The notes beneath the pieces were generated by a model. The model did not search any database. It was not told the origin of the DNA and saw only the letters and a program-made list of their open reading frames with translations. A DNA stretch of 64,000 bases from Thalassospira mesophila (GTDB taxonomy: Bacteria; Pseudomonadota; Alphaproteobacteria; Rhodospirillales; Thalassospiraceae), in the NCBI RefSeq assembly GCF_002115755.1, contig NZ_JFKA01000005.1, positions 1 through 64,000 on the forward strand, written 5' to 3'. This document shows positions 9,470 through 18,633 of the stretch, piece after piece (positions within the stretch are counted from its first letter, which is position 1; the number at the start of each line of letters is the position of its first letter). The translations under genes and the position numbers were made by a program.

Positions 9470-9535
9470 GATGCTGGTATTGATCCGTGAATAGCCTAAA
9501 TTAGGCTCACTTATTTTGCGCTGGAGATATATATC

Positions 9536-9901
9536 ATGCCCTTTTCCAGGTTGCCTGAACCGCCCTATTACGCCGTGATTTTTTCATCAATTCGCACCGA
9601 AGGCGATGATGCGGCATATGGTGAAACCGCAGCCATGATGAGCCAGCTTGCCGCGGCCCAGGACGGGTATCTGGGCGAAGATTCAACCATGCGTGATGGT
9701 GAAGGTATGGGCATTACGGTGTCATACTGGCGTGATGAAGCTGCAATTCGCGCATGGAAACAACATCTTGATCATACTGTTGCCCGGAACGCCGGACGCG
9801 AGAAATGGTATCAATCCTATACGTTGCGTGTGGCCAAGGTAGAGCGGGCATATGATTTTGATCGTCCCGAAAGCGGGTTTTCAAAACAGGCTGCCGTTTG
9901 A
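9536..9901 (+). CDS. ABM-domain (antibiotic biosynthesis monooxygenase-like) protein
   Basis: 121 aa with the dimeric alpha/beta-barrel pattern of the ABM superfamily: YYAVIFSSIRTE strand, AAAQDGYLGEDS, then ITVSYWRDEAAIRAWKQHLDH with the conserved W and H residues, and a YTLRVAKVERAY strand. Members are heme-degrading or cofactor-independent monooxygenases, or have no known enzymatic role; nothing here fixes the substrate. Its stop overlaps the pabB start (TGATG), so it is translated as the first gene of the pab operon, but a link to folate synthesis is not known. Confidence 0.82.
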   Translation: MPFSRLPEPPYYAVIFSSIRTEGDDAAYGETAAMMSQLAAAQDGYLGEDSTMRDGEGMGITVSYWRDEAAIRAWKQHLDHTVARNAGREKWYQSYTLRVAKVERAYDFDRPESGFSKQAAV

Positions 9902-11304
9902 TGCATGTTGAAGAATATCCGTTCGTCGACCCTGTTAGCGCCTATAAAACACTGGCGAAAATTGATGCGTGCCATTTGCTGGATTCGGGCAACCGGGATG
10001 GATTTGCCTATATCGCTGCGGGATCAATCCATAAGCTGACGGCACGCGACGGGCAGGTGACACTCGATGGAAACATTGTTTCGGGTGCACCCTTTGCCGT
10101 GCTGGCCGATGTTTTGGATCAATATCAATTACTGCATAACCCGGCCTTGCCACCCTTTCAGGGCGGGGCTGTGGGCTATTTCGGATATGACCTGTGCCAG
10201 CAACTCGAACATCTGCCCACACCCGGGCAGGATTGGCTCGATATCCCCGACATGATGGTGGGGATCCATGACGTTGTGGTTTCATTTGATTTGAGCCAAC
10301 GCCGCATGTGGATTATCTCGCATGGCTTTCCGGCCACCCAAGATTCCGACAGGCAAAGCAGTTCCCGTAAGCGGGTTCGCCAGATCAGGGATTGTTTGCG
10401 AGGGGCGGGCGCGCGCGATCTGGAAATACCGGCAGCACCGCAACCGCCAGCCATAACACCGTGGCAGTCAAATTTCACCCGGACGCAATATGAAAATGCA
10501 GTACAACGGGTGAAGGACTACATTTTTGACGGTGATATTTTTCAGGCCAATTTATCGCAGTCATTTTTTGCACAATATGGGCAAGACCAGCTTTGCGATC
10601 CGTTTGGTTTATATCGCAGGCTGTCATCGTTAAGTCCGGCTCCGTTTGGTGCTTTTCTTGATTTTGGCGATGTATCAATCCTGTCAAATTCGCCCGAACG
10701 ATTTTTAAAGGTAGGTCCGGACGGGCAGGTTGAAAGCAAACCGATCAAGGGAACGCGCCCGCGCGGCAAAACGCCGGTAGAGGACGCAAAATTTGCGCAG
10801 GATCTGCTTTTGTCGGAAAAGGATCATGCCGAAAATGTCATGATCGTTGATCTGCTGCGCAATGATTTATCCCGGGTTTGTCAACCGCACACGGTGGATG
10901 CAAGCAACATTTGCCAGCTGGAAAGCTTTGCCAATGTGCATCATCTTGTGTCCACCGTCACCGGAACGCTTGAGGGCGCCAAAACAGCGATTGATGCCCT
11001 GGTTGCCTGTTTCCCCGGCGGGTCCATTACCGGTGCCCCAAAAATTCGCGCCATGGAAATTATCACAGAACTGGAAAACCGGCGCCGGTCTGTCTATTGC
11101 GGTGCAATTGGCTTTATCGGGTTTGACGGGGTCATGGACACCAACATCGCCATTCGCACCTTGGCGGTTCATAATGGCCGGATGGCGTTTAACGTGGGGG
11201 GCGGCATTGTGGCCGATAGTATCCCGGCGCATGAATATGACGAAACCCTGTCAAAAGCGGAAAAACTGATGGCAGCCCTTGGGATATCTGCCGAAAATGC
11301 GTGA
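9901..11304 (+). CDS. pabB: Aminodeoxychorismate synthase component I
   Basis: 467 aa. Chorismate-binding enzyme of the TrpE/PabB family. The motif PIKGTRPRG near residue 281-289 has Lys283, the residue that marks PabB, where anthranilate synthase TrpE has Ala. Other family blocks are DGDIFQANLSQ, GGSITGAPKIRAMEII and YCGAIGFIG. It makes 4-amino-4-deoxychorismate from chorismate with ammonia from PabA, feeding folate synthesis. The ATG overlaps the ABM stop by one base, showing translational coupling, and pabA and pabC follow. Confidence 0.95.
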   Translation: MHVEEYPFVDPVSAYKTLAKIDACHLLDSGNRDGFAYIAAGSIHKLTARDGQVTLDGNIVSGAPFAVLADVLDQYQLLHNPALPPFQGGAVGYFGYDLCQQLEHLPTPGQDWLDIPDMMVGIHDVVVSFDLSQRRMWIISHGFPATQDSDRQSSSRKRVRQIRDCLRGAGARDLEIPAAPQPPAITPWQSNFTRTQYENAVQRVKDYIFDGDIFQANLSQSFFAQYGQDQLCDPFGLYRRLSSLSPAPFGAFLDFGDVSILSNSPERFLKVGPDGQVESKPIKGTRPRGKTPVEDAKFAQDLLLSEKDHAENVMIVDLLRNDLSRVCQPHTVDASNICQLESFANVHHLVSTVTGTLEGAKTAIDALVACFPGGSITGAPKIRAMEIITELENRRRSVYCGAIGFIGFDGVMDTNIAIRTLAVHNGRMAFNVGGGIVADSIPAHEYDETLSKAEKLMAALGISAENA

Positions 11305-11355
11305 TTATTGGCCATGGGGTGACCTGTGCCTGAAGACAGAAAATGGAAATCGGTT

Positions 11356-12000
11356 GTGATTCTGCTGATCGATAATTACGATTCTTTTGTTTTCAATCTT
11401 GCCCGGTATGTCCGTGAATTGGGCCGCGAGGTGCAGGTTATGCGCAATGATGCGATTGACAGTGCTGGCATTCGCGACCTGAACCCGACCGCCATTATAT
11501 TATCACCTGGTCCCTGTGCGCCCGATCAGGCCGGAAACTGCCTTGATATTGTGCATAAGCTGAGCGCCGATTTTCCGATATTAGGGGTATGTCTGGGCCA
11601 TCAGGTTATAGCACAGGCCTTTGGCGGCAAGGTCGCGCGGGCAAACCATCCCCTGCATGGCAAAACCAGCCTTGTTGAACACGACGGCACCGGTGTTTTT
11701 GGAGGTTTACCTAATCCGTTTCGGGTAACGCGCTATCATTCGCTGATTGCCAAGTTACCCCATGCTGGCACCGCTTTAAAAGCAACAGCACATAGCCCGG
11801 ATGGCGAGTTAATGGCATTGGCGCACGCGGACTTGCCTGTTTATGGTGTGCAATTTCACCCCGAATCCGTGCTAACCGAACATGGGCATGCTTTGCTTGC
11901 CAACTTTCTGAGCATTGCCGAAGGTTTCAAAAAGATGCCTGCAAAGCAGGGTTTATCGGGTGACGAAGCAAGACAGGGGCCAGAAACATGCTGTGGCTAA
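11356..12000 (+). CDS. pabA: Aminodeoxychorismate/anthranilate synthase glutamine amidotransferase
   Basis: 214 aa from GTG at 11356. Class I glutamine amidotransferase: nucleophile Cys79 in GVCLGHQ and His168/Glu170 in VQFHPES; the N-terminus ILLIDNYDSFVFNLARY is family-standard. It supplies ammonia to PabB. A GTG at 11326 is in frame, with GGGG upstream, and would add ten residues; I prefer 11356 because the family starts at M-I-L-L-I-D and GGAAA lies six bases before it. The protein may also serve TrpE. The 3' end overlaps pabC by 13 bases. Confidence 0.92.
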   Translation: MILLIDNYDSFVFNLARYVRELGREVQVMRNDAIDSAGIRDLNPTAIILSPGPCAPDQAGNCLDIVHKLSADFPILGVCLGHQVIAQAFGGKVARANHPLHGKTSLVEHDGTGVFGGLPNPFRVTRYHSLIAKLPHAGTALKATAHSPDGELMALAHADLPVYGVQFHPESVLTEHGHALLANFLSIAEGFKKMPAKQGLSGDEARQGPETCCG

Positions 12001-12836
12001 ATGGCAAATTTTACCCTGATGACGACGCAACAATTTCCGTTTTCGACCGGGGTTTTCTGCTGGGTGACGGGGGTTTTGAAACCATGCGCGCAACTTCAGG
12101 CAAGGTTTCATGGCTGGATAAACACCTTAACAGAATATTGCAGAGCATTGAAATTATTGGTGGTGGCTTCACCGATTTGCCCCAAAAAAATGCTATCGCC
12201 GATATTATTGCAAGGCTTTGTCAAGGGTATGAAAGCCGCCACGCTGTTATTCGGTTAACCGTGTCGCGTGGCCAGGGTGGGCAGGGGTTGTTGCCGGTAA
12301 AAGTGCATGACGGGGCGGTTTTGATAACGGCAAAACCGTTTGATCTGACTATTGGAAGTTGGCCCATGACACTTGCCGTTTCACAAAAGGTGCGGAGAAA
12401 CCTGTGGTCGGTAACGGCGAAAATCAAAAGCCTGAATTACCTTGATAATATTATCGCGCGCCAGGAAGCCGCCGATAATGGGGCCGAAGATTGCCTTGTT
12501 TTGACACAGGATGGTTATGTCGGAGAAACGACAATCGGGAATATTTTTGCGCTTAAAAACGGAAAGCTGCATACCGCAGCCAACGACACAGGAATATTCG
12601 CCGGGTTAAGCCGGTCTTTTATTATTGATTGGGCCCAGCGCCATTTGATTGACATATGTTACGATCCTTTAACGGTTGAACAGTTACATACCGCGCAATG
12701 CGTATTTGTCAGCAATGCGTTACGTGGTGTGCGCCCGGTGGCCTGTATTGGTAACCGCAAGCTTGAAACCACGCAGGCTGGACTGGAATTATATAAAAAA
12801 ATTGCGGCTGACATTGAAAACAGCCTTGGGCGATAG
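11988..12836 (+). CDS. pabC: Aminodeoxychorismate lyase (class IV aminotransferase fold)
   Basis: 282 aa. PLP enzyme of fold type IV: start MLWLNGKFYPDDDATISVFDRGFLLGDGGFE, PLP-lysine region AKIKSLNYLDNIIARQEA (Lys in KSLNYL), and EDCLVLTQDGYVGETTIGNIFA. It cleaves aminodeoxychorismate to p-aminobenzoate and pyruvate. D-amino-acid and branched-chain aminotransferases share the fold, but overlap with pabA and the pabB-pabA-pabC order support PabC strongly. Confidence 0.9.
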   Translation: MLWLNGKFYPDDDATISVFDRGFLLGDGGFETMRATSGKVSWLDKHLNRILQSIEIIGGGFTDLPQKNAIADIIARLCQGYESRHAVIRLTVSRGQGGQGLLPVKVHDGAVLITAKPFDLTIGSWPMTLAVSQKVRRNLWSVTAKIKSLNYLDNIIARQEAADNGAEDCLVLTQDGYVGETTIGNIFALKNGKLHTAANDTGIFAGLSRSFIIDWAQRHLIDICYDPLTVEQLHTAQCVFVSNALRGVRPVACIGNRKLETTQAGLELYKKIAADIENSLGR

Positions 12837-12905
12837 CTTCTAAAAGGGGACCAACTTTTCAAGTTGCCAACACGCTTACGGGTTGGATGCAAACGCAGGA
12901 AGCAG

Positions 12906-14186
12906 ATGACAGAAACGGGTAAATTAAAAGAAATACCGGCGATACGTTTGCTGGAAATGCTTAAGAAAAATGATCAGTCGGGCAAGACGCTTTTTGTCGG
13001 CCTGCTGGATTTACCGGCATCGTTACGTTTGTCTGATGATGATTACGCGGTTTTGATGCGCGAAGCGTTCCGCCAGTTACCCGAGCGAACCCAGCAATAC
13101 AAACTTGATAACGGCATGGTGGCGTTTGTGCGTTTGGGACGCGGTTTTGGCAGTGTTGACATGTTTGTCGATACCATCAGCGAATTGCTGGAAACGGTTA
13201 TTTCCCGGCATGGGCTGGGCACCGTTCCAGAAACGATCTGGAATGAATATCGCTGGCCTGATGACGATGCCGGTTTGCGAGCAGGTTTGCGGATTAACGA
13301 AAAAGAGGTTGTTTCCTCGACGGGCAAAAAGAAAATAAGCTTGGCCAGCCTGTTGCAAGCCGCCATTTCGGCAGACGCCGTTTACGATTCCTGTCGGCGT
13401 CAGGCAATACTGGAAATCCGCGATACCCAGCGTGAAATTATAGGGCACGAGCTTTATTGCTCGCTGGATTTTTTGCGTCACAATCACCTGGCCAATTTTG
13501 TCCTTGAAGGATCAGGTGAACTGGAAATTCTGTCGCGTGTCCTTGACGAAAAGGTGATGGCCTTTACGCAAAAGATATCGCCTTTATTGCTGCCTGATGT
13601 GCTGCATCTTAACATGCAGGTTCAAACTATTTTTTCCGACGCCTTCACCAGCTTTCTTGACAGCGGAGACAGCCGCTTTGCGCGCAATCTGGCGATTGAA
13701 GTGTCGCTGGAAAATGCCATTGCCGACTGGTGGGAATTTGAAGATGCCTGCAAATTATTGCAGTCCGCCGGTGTGCGTGTGGGGCTGGACCGTATTACGC
13801 TGCCAGCACTGGAGTTTTTGTCGCCGCGCAAGATCAAGGTCGATTTTGTCAAAGTGATCTGGGACCAGAATATTATTGGCTCCAAACGATCAACCGTGGC
13901 CGAAAGGCTGCGTGAATTTGCAACGGCGCTGGGCAATCGCAACCTGATTTTAACCCGCTGCGACAGTCGCACCGCCGTGCGTATGGGGCGCAGCCTTGGC
14001 GTTGATGCGTTTCAGGGCAGTTATGTTGATGCCTTGTTGGGCAAGCACCTTGCCGATCATTGCGATTCGCCGCATGCCGCAGGTAACGAACGCCGGTGTG
14101 CAGTGTGCCAATGGGCGCCGCGCGAAACCCAAAGCAACGGCTGCAGTTTTCATTTCCGGGCCGGTAAAGTGCTACCGCCGCTTTAA
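12906..14186 (+). CDS. Degenerate EAL-domain protein, probably catalytically dead
   Basis: 426 aa. The second half keeps the EAL order in weakened form: GHELYCSL (EAL loop), LHLNMQV (the NxN strand), LAIEVSLENA (usual ExxE), GVRVGLDRITLPALEFLSPRKIKVDFVKV (usual DDFG..L..L..d..KID; the second Asp is Arg) and GVDAFQGSYV (usual QGYxF). Too many metal ligands are lost for c-di-GMP hydrolysis, so a binding or scaffold role is more likely. The N-terminal 150 residues match nothing I recognise. The C-terminus has a Cys/His cluster (HC..CAVC..C, about residues 385-413) that could bind a metal. The ATG at 12906 has GCAGGAAG upstream; the frame is open to 12864. It follows pabC by 69 bases. Confidence 0.75.
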   Translation: MTETGKLKEIPAIRLLEMLKKNDQSGKTLFVGLLDLPASLRLSDDDYAVLMREAFRQLPERTQQYKLDNGMVAFVRLGRGFGSVDMFVDTISELLETVISRHGLGTVPETIWNEYRWPDDDAGLRAGLRINEKEVVSSTGKKKISLASLLQAAISADAVYDSCRRQAILEIRDTQREIIGHELYCSLDFLRHNHLANFVLEGSGELEILSRVLDEKVMAFTQKISPLLLPDVLHLNMQVQTIFSDAFTSFLDSGDSRFARNLAIEVSLENAIADWWEFEDACKLLQSAGVRVGLDRITLPALEFLSPRKIKVDFVKVIWDQNIIGSKRSTVAERLREFATALGNRNLILTRCDSRTAVRMGRSLGVDAFQGSYVDALLGKHLADHCDSPHAAGNERRCAVCQWAPRETQSNGCSFHFRAGKVLPPL

Positions 14187-14255
14187 GAGCCGGGGCAGAC
14201 TTGGCATTCGCCGTGCATTGGCGAGCAAACCGGTTATCCCCATTTTCGCAACACT

Positions 14256-14285
14256 ATGTTGGCAAGGTTTGAACTTGCCAACATA
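14256..14285 (+). terminator. 12-bp perfect hairpin behind the EAL-like gene
   Basis: Perfect 12-bp arms (TATGTTGGCAAG and its complement) with a 7-nt loop lie about 70 bases after the stop. The AATTTTCT stretch begins six bases later, giving a mediocre U-tract; a terminator is likely but not certain. It separates the pab/EAL unit from the riboswitch. Confidence 0.6.
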
Positions 14286-14354
14286 GGCGTAATTTTCTAG
14301 TGTTGGCGCGCTGATCGTTTGTTGCGGTCAGTTATGTCGTTATTACAACGGCGC

Positions 14355-14500
14355 TTATTCTCAGGGCAGGGTGTAATTCCTGACCGGCGGTAACCCGATT
14401 TCGGGAAGCCCGCGAGCGCCTGACGGTTTATCTGTCAGGGTCAAGCAGATCTGGTGTGATTCCAGGGCCGACGGTAAGAGTCCGGATGGGAGAGGATAAG
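14355..14500 (+). promoter_or_regulatory. FMN riboswitch (RFN element)
   Basis: The conserved blocks are present in order: TCAGGGCAGGGTG, ACCGGCGGT, AGCCCGCGAGCG, a variable hairpin GCCTGACGG..CTGTCAGG, GGTCAAGCAGAT, GGTGTGATTCCAGGGCCGACGGT and AGAGTCCGGATGGGAGAGGA. The closing P1 helix is CTTATTCTC with GAGGATAAG (one G-U pair). It senses FMN and normally lowers expression of riboflavin genes when FMN is high. It lies 134 bases before the ribB start. Confidence 0.97.
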
Positions 14501-14554
14501 GCGTGACGGGGCAGGTTAATGGATATTCCATGTGCCTGTTTTGTCAGGTATCGA

Positions 14555-14585
14555 CAAAGGGCGATGTTTTGGCATCGTTGCTTTG
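14555..14585 (+). other. Hairpin in the riboswitch expression platform
   Basis: CAAAG..GCGATG pairs with CATCGT..CTTTG around a TTTTGG loop, midway between the FMN aptamer and ribB. No U-run follows directly, so it does not look like a classical intrinsic terminator. Confidence 0.45.
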
Positions 14586-14611
14586 GCCTTTCTTGTGTGC
14601 CCTGATTCGTA

Positions 14612-14634
14612 AGCCGCCATCAAGGAGGACGGTT
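14612..14634 (+). promoter_or_regulatory. ribB: Shine-Dalgarno of ribB inside a potential hairpin
   Basis: The strong ribosome-binding site AAGGAGG (14622-14628) lies in and beside the loop of AGCCG-CC / GG-A-CGGTT (seven pairs, one bulged A), ending one base before the ATG at 14635. It both fixes the ribB start and offers a translational switch for the upstream riboswitch; the switching itself is inference. Confidence 0.55.
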
Positions 14635-15303
14635 ATGAATCAGAGTGATCATCAGGAACCCGCATTGTCGCAATTTGGCAATTCAATGGCCCGTATGGAA
14701 CGTGCTATTGCCGATTTGCAGGCAGGAAAAGGGGTTCTGGTTGTTGATGACGAAGATCGCGAAAACGAAGGCGATCTGATTTTTTCTGCACAGCATTTAA
14801 CCAATGAACAAATGGCGATGCTTATTCGCGATTGTTCCGGCATTGTGTGCCTGTGCCTGACAGATGCCCATGCAACCGCGCTGGATTTGCCGCCAATGGT
14901 GGACAACAATACATCGAGCATGGGAACAGGCTTTACCGTGACCATCGAAGCCAAAGCTGGCGTTACCACCGGCGTTTCGGCAGCCGACCGTGTGACAACG
15001 GTTAAGGTTGCCACGGCAGAGGGTGCCAAGGCATCGGACCTTGCCCGTCCTGGTCATGTGTTTCCGTTGCGCGCCCGTCCGGGCGGGGTGATGGAACGTC
15101 GCGGCCATACCGAGGCCACGGTTGATATGATGCGTCTGGCAGGGCTAAAACCGGCCGGGGTGTTGTGTGAAGTCACCAACCCCGATGGCACCATGACCCG
15201 CTTGCCCGGACTTGTGGAATATGCCGCCCGCCATGACATGGTTGTGATCAGCATCGATGATATCGTCGCCTATCGCCAGCAAATGCAACAGGCCGCTGAA
15301 TAA
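14635..15303 (+). CDS. ribB: 3,4-Dihydroxy-2-butanone-4-phosphate synthase
   Basis: 222 aa, the size of stand-alone RibB, without the GTP cyclohydrolase II half found in RibBA fusions. Active-site blocks: [12 protein letters not shown] (acidic loop), [55 protein letters not shown]. It converts ribulose-5-phosphate to the four-carbon precursor of riboflavin. A GTG at 14503 is in frame but would start directly behind the aptamer and add an unrelated 44-residue tail; the ATG with AAGGAGGA is clearly better. Controlled by the FMN riboswitch; followed by a terminator. Confidence 0.96.
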   Translation: MNQSDHQEPALSQFGNSMARMERAIADLQAGKGVLVVDDEDRENEGDLIFSAQHLTNEQMAMLIRDCSGIVCLCLTDAHATALDLPPMVDNNTSSMGTGFTVTIEAKAGVTTGVSAADRVTTVKVATAEGAKASDLARPGHVFPLRARPGGVMERRGHTEATVDMMRLAGLKPAGVLCEVTNPDGTMTRLPGLVEYAARHDMVVISIDDIVAYRQQMQQAAE

Positions 15304-15334
15304 TTTTGCTGCCGTTTGATCGGTGCAAAAACAT

Positions 15335-15370
15335 AAAGGGACGGTCACATGAACCGTCCCTTTTGTTTTT
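15335..15370 (+). terminator. Terminator after ribB, convergent with xthA
   Basis: AAAGGGACGGT pairs perfectly with ACCGTCCCTTT (7-nt loop) and is followed by TTTTGTTTTT. A-rich sequence on the left side makes it possibly active in both directions, serving the leftward xthA as well. Confidence 0.9.
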
Positions 15371-15418
15371 ATCATCTATCAGATCAATAACTCATCGCAT
15401 CTGTTTGATTACAATAAA

Positions 15419-16198
15419 TTATCCGTCAATCATACACCAGACCGGTGTGTGATCCGATGCCTTTTCCTTGCCGCGCGGATCACGGTCAATATCGGCAGCA
15501 CTTAACCGGTCTGCGGCGGCCGGGGTGAGCAGCAAATGGTCAATACGCAGCCCGTTATCCTTGTTCCATGCCCCGGCGCGATAATCCCACCAGCTATATT
15601 GATGGCCATTGGCATTAAAGGTGCGAAAGGCATCGGTGTAGCCCAAATTCATCATGGTGCGCAGGCGTTTGCGCTCTTGTGTTGAACACAAAACCTTTTC
15701 ATGCAGTTTTTCCGGGTCATAAACATCGGAATCATCGGGTGTGATATTGTAATCGCCGCCCATAACCGCGGCTTCCCCACTGGCAAAAACGCCCTCAAAC
15801 CGCGTGATCAGGCGGTCCAGAAAATTCAGCTTGTAAGCAAATTTCTCTGATCCGACTTCTGTTCCCATCGGCACATAAATAGAGGCAACCCGCACCGGGT
15901 TTTGCCCTGAAATCACGGCTTCAATATAACGGGCCTGTTCGTCATCGTCGTTGCCGGGCAGGCCGCGCTGAACGTCCTCAATCGGGAATTTAGACAGGAT
16001 GGCGACGCCGTTATAGGTTTTCTGTCCGTGAATGGCGATGTTATAGCCAAGGTCTTCAATTTCCATGGCCGGGAAACCATCATCAACCGTTTTGGTTTCT
16101 TGCAACAAAACCACATCGGGCTGGGCTTGCTCCAGCCATTCGAGGATATTGGGAAGGCGCGCCTTGATCGAGTTGACATTCCAGGTGGCGATTTTCAT
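15419..16198 (-). CDS. xthA: Exodeoxyribonuclease III
   Basis: 259 aa of the EEP nuclease superfamily. MKIATWNVNSIKARL start, LLQETK (metal-binding Glu), GGDYNITPDDSDVYD (catalytic Asp/Asn), and the C-terminal IDHLLLTP and SDHTPVW (catalytic His) are all present. The enzyme is an AP endonuclease and 3'-5' exonuclease in base-excision repair. It is read leftward behind erpA; a hairpin between the two (16228-16264) suggests separate or attenuated transcription. Confidence 0.96.
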   Translation of the reverse strand: MKIATWNVNSIKARLPNILEWLEQAQPDVVLLQETKTVDDGFPAMEIEDLGYNIAIHGQKTYNGVAILSKFPIEDVQRGLPGNDDDEQARYIEAVISGQNPVRVASIYVPMGTEVGSEKFAYKLNFLDRLITRFEGVFASGEAAVMGGDYNITPDDSDVYDPEKLHEKVLCSTQERKRLRTMMNLGYTDAFRTFNANGHQYSWWDYRAGAWNKDNGLRIDHLLLTPAAADRLSAADIDRDPRGKEKASDHTPVWCMIDG

Positions 16199-16227
16199 AG
16201 TTTCCTCGAATTTCGGTAAAACATTGC

Positions 16228-16264
16228 CAAAAATAAAACGGGACCTGCGATATCACAGGTCCCG
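16228..16264 (-). terminator. Intrinsic terminator after erpA (leftward)
   Basis: A 9-bp perfect stem CGGGACCTG / CAGGTCCCG with an 8-nt loop is followed on the minus strand by TTTTATTTTT, about 30 bases past the erpA stop. Confidence 0.88.
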
Positions 16265-16293
16265 AAAAGATTTAACGCTTTCGTACCGGTCGA

Positions 16294-16635
16294 TCAAACC
16301 GAGAAACTTGACCCGCAGCCACAAGACGATGATGCATTGGGATTATTTACCCGAAATGCCGCACCGACCAGTTCGCGAACAAAATCAATTTCGGCGCCGC
16401 CCAGCAGGTCGAGCGAAACGTCATCGACGACCATTTTGGCACCGTGATTTTCGAAAACATGGTCTTCGTTGTTGCTGTTATCATCTAGCGAAAATTCATA
16501 TTGAAAACCGCTGCAACCGCCACCAGAAACCTGTAACCGCAGCATCAGGCCGTTATTGCCTTCGCTGTTGATCAGTTCCTGGATGCGGGTCGCAGCACTT
16601 TCTGTCATCTGTACTTGCCGGGATGCTTCCGCCAT
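16294..16635 (-). CDS. erpA: ErpA/IscA-type iron-sulfur cluster insertion protein
   Basis: 113 aa A-type carrier. The three conserved cysteines are Cys41 in GGGCSGFQYEF and Cys105/Cys107 in SSSCGCGSSF; FVRELVGAAFRVNNPNA is typical of ErpA. It takes Fe-S clusters from assembly scaffolds to apo-proteins in the cytoplasm. It lies divergent from argS with a 244-bp spacer and upstream of xthA, a common alphaproteobacterial neighbourhood. IscA paralogues cannot be fully excluded by sequence alone. Confidence 0.92.
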   Translation of the reverse strand: MAEASRQVQMTESAATRIQELINSEGNNGLMLRLQVSGGGCSGFQYEFSLDDNSNNEDHVFENHGAKMVVDDVSLDLLGGAEIDFVRELVGAAFRVNNPNASSSCGCGSSFSV

Positions 16636-16772
16636 TTACATGCTCCTTGACGCTCAACCCAACGGGTGGGGTTTCATAATCTGAAGTCACTTTAACACAT
16701 TCAGACCTGCCTGTTTAACCTGTATTTAGCCCATCATTGCTAAATGTCAAAACCCCGGATCAACAAGGCTGC

Positions 16773-16787
16773 CATGCCACTGGCATG
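16773..16787. repeat. 7-1-7 palindrome between erpA and argS
   Basis: CATGCCA-C-TGGCATG is a perfect palindrome with one central base, about 93 bases before the argS start in the divergent erpA/argS spacer. It has operator-like geometry, but no known regulator site matches it. Confidence 0.4.
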
Positions 16788-16879
16788 CCTTGCTTGCGTT
16801 TTGTCGTGAAATGGCTCAAAACACCGGCAGACTGTTGGCCATTGGCCCTAACTCACAAATTACAAAAGTCTTTATTGCC

Positions 16880-18631
16880 ATGAATGTTTTCAGCCAGTTG
16901 AAAAGCGATATCGAAGGCCAGATTGCGGTCCTTCAAACCGAAGGCATCCTGTCGGGTGATCTTGACGTGTCGCGCGTTACCGTCGAACCCCCGCGCGACC
17001 CGTCGCACGGCGATGCCGCCACCAATGCCGCCATGTTGCTGGCCAAGGGTGCCGGGATGAAGCCGCGCGACCTGGCCGAAAAGCTGGCCGAAAAGTTGCG
17101 CACAGTTTCCGGTATTGCGGCAGTTGAAATTGCCGGTCCCGGTTTTATCAATTTGCGTATGGCCAATGAATTCTGGCTGTCGCAAATTACCGAAGTCCTT
17201 AATGTTGGCACGGAATATGGCAACAGCCCGATGGGGCAGGGTGAACGGGTGAATGTCGAATATGTTTCGGCCAACCCGACCGGGCCGATGCATGTGGGCC
17301 ATTGCCGGGGTGCGGTTGTTGGTGATGTGCTGGCAAACCTGCTGTCTAAAGCTGGCTACGACGTTACCAAGGAATATTACGTCAACGATGCCGGTGCGCA
17401 GGTTGATGTGCTGGCGCGTTCCCTTCACCTTCGTTATCGCGAAGCCCTGGGGCAGAATATCGGCACCATTCCCGCCGGTCTTTACCCCGGCGATTATCTG
17501 GTGGCACCGGGTAAAAAACTGGCTGCGCGCGACGGCGACAAATGGGTCGATCAGCCCGAAGAATCCTGGCTGCAGGAATTTCGCGGTTTCGCCATTGCCG
17601 AAATGATGGGCCTGATCCGCGACGATCTGGCACAGCTTGGTGTGGAACATGATGTTTTCACTTCCGAAGCAGCGCTGGTTGCCGCAGGCAAGGTTCAATC
17701 GGCGTTTGATTTTCTTGAAAGCAAGGGCGACATTTATGTTGGCGTGCTTGAGCCGCCAAAAGGTAAAACCCCGGAAGATTGGGAACCGCGCCCGCAAACC
17801 CTGTTCCGGTCGACCGAATTTGGCGACGATGTGGACCGCCCGCTAAAAAAATCCGATGGCAGCTGGACCTATTTTGCCTCCGACATCGCGTGTCATTTCG
17901 ATAAATACGAACGTGGCTTTGCCAACATGATTGACATTTTCGGGGCCGATCACGGCGGTTATGTCAAACGCATGAAAGCCGCGACCAAGGCCATTACCAG
18001 TGGTAATGGATCGCTTGATGTCAAACTGTGCCAGTTGGTGAACCTGTTTGATAATGGCGAACCGGTTAAAATGTCGAAACGGTCGGGAACGTTTGTGACA
18101 TTGAACGAAGTTGTCGAGCAGGTCGGCAAAGACGTTGTCCGTTTCATTATGCTGACCCGCAAAAACGATGCGACGCTGGATTTTGACTTTGCCAAGGTAA
18201 CCGAGCAATCCAAAGATAACCCGGTTTTCTATGTGCAATATGCCCATGCCCGGATCTGTTCGGTGTTCCGTCAGGCGGCGGAAGCCTTCAGGAATGTTGA
18301 TTTTTCGGATGCGGCACTGGTTGGTAGCGATTTGTCGGTGCTTGATTCCGACGAAGAAATGCGCCTTGTGCGCCGCATCGCCGAATGGCCGCGTATTGTT
18401 GAACAGGCCGCAACCGCGCATGAACCGCACCGGATTGCGTTTTTCCTAAGCGAAATTTCCGCTGACTTCCATTCGCTGTGGAACCGGGGCCGCGACAATA
18501 CCGAATTGCGCTTTATCAAGGCCGATGACCTGGCCACCACCCAGGCACGCCTGGCAATGATCCGTGCTGTTGCCCTGGTGATTGCGTCCGGTCTTGCGGT
18601 TGTTGGGGTTAGCCCGCTCGAGGAGATGTAA
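16880..18631 (+). CDS. argS: Arginyl-tRNA synthetase
   Basis: 583 aa class I synthetase. HVGH at residues 138-141 within [16 protein letters not shown] and [12 protein letters not shown] provide both signature motifs; the N-terminal Add-1 tRNA-binding domain and C-terminal anticodon domain are present. The open frame begins at 16790, but ATG 16880 (MNVFSQLK) matches the family start; its ribosome-binding site is weak. The SPOR gene starts two bases after the stop, and the argS-SPOR-nagZ order is widely conserved in alphaproteobacteria. Confidence 0.97.
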   Translation: MNVFSQLKSDIEGQIAVLQTEGILSGDLDVSRVTVEPPRDPSHGDAATNAAMLLAKGAGMKPRDLAEKLAEKLRTVSGIAAVEIAGPGFINLRMANEFWLSQITEVLNVGTEYGNSPMGQGERVNVEYVSANPTGPMHVGHCRGAVVGDVLANLLSKAGYDVTKEYYVNDAGAQVDVLARSLHLRYREALGQNIGTIPAGLYPGDYLVAPGKKLAARDGDKWVDQPEESWLQEFRGFAIAEMMGLIRDDLAQLGVEHDVFTSEAALVAAGKVQSAFDFLESKGDIYVGVLEPPKGKTPEDWEPRPQTLFRSTEFGDDVDRPLKKSDGSWTYFASDIACHFDKYERGFANMIDIFGADHGGYVKRMKAATKAITSGNGSLDVKLCQLVNLFDNGEPVKMSKRSGTFVTLNEVVEQVGKDVVRFIMLTRKNDATLDFDFAKVTEQSKDNPVFYVQYAHARICSVFRQAAEAFRNVDFSDAALVGSDLSVLDSDEEMRLVRRIAEWPRIVEQAATAHEPHRIAFFLSEISADFHSLWNRGRDNTELRFIKADDLATTQARLAMIRAVALVIASGLAVVGVSPLEEM

Positions 18632-18633
18632 CC

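Noticed and set aside
14503..14634. GTG start of ribB directly behind the riboswitch
   Set aside because: The extra 44 residues resemble no RibB N-terminus, and AAGGAGGA before ATG 14635 is far better.
16853..17797. 314-aa open frame on the minus strand within argS
   Set aside because: Antisense shadow of a clearly coding synthetase; composition is that of a complement frame and no family features are seen.
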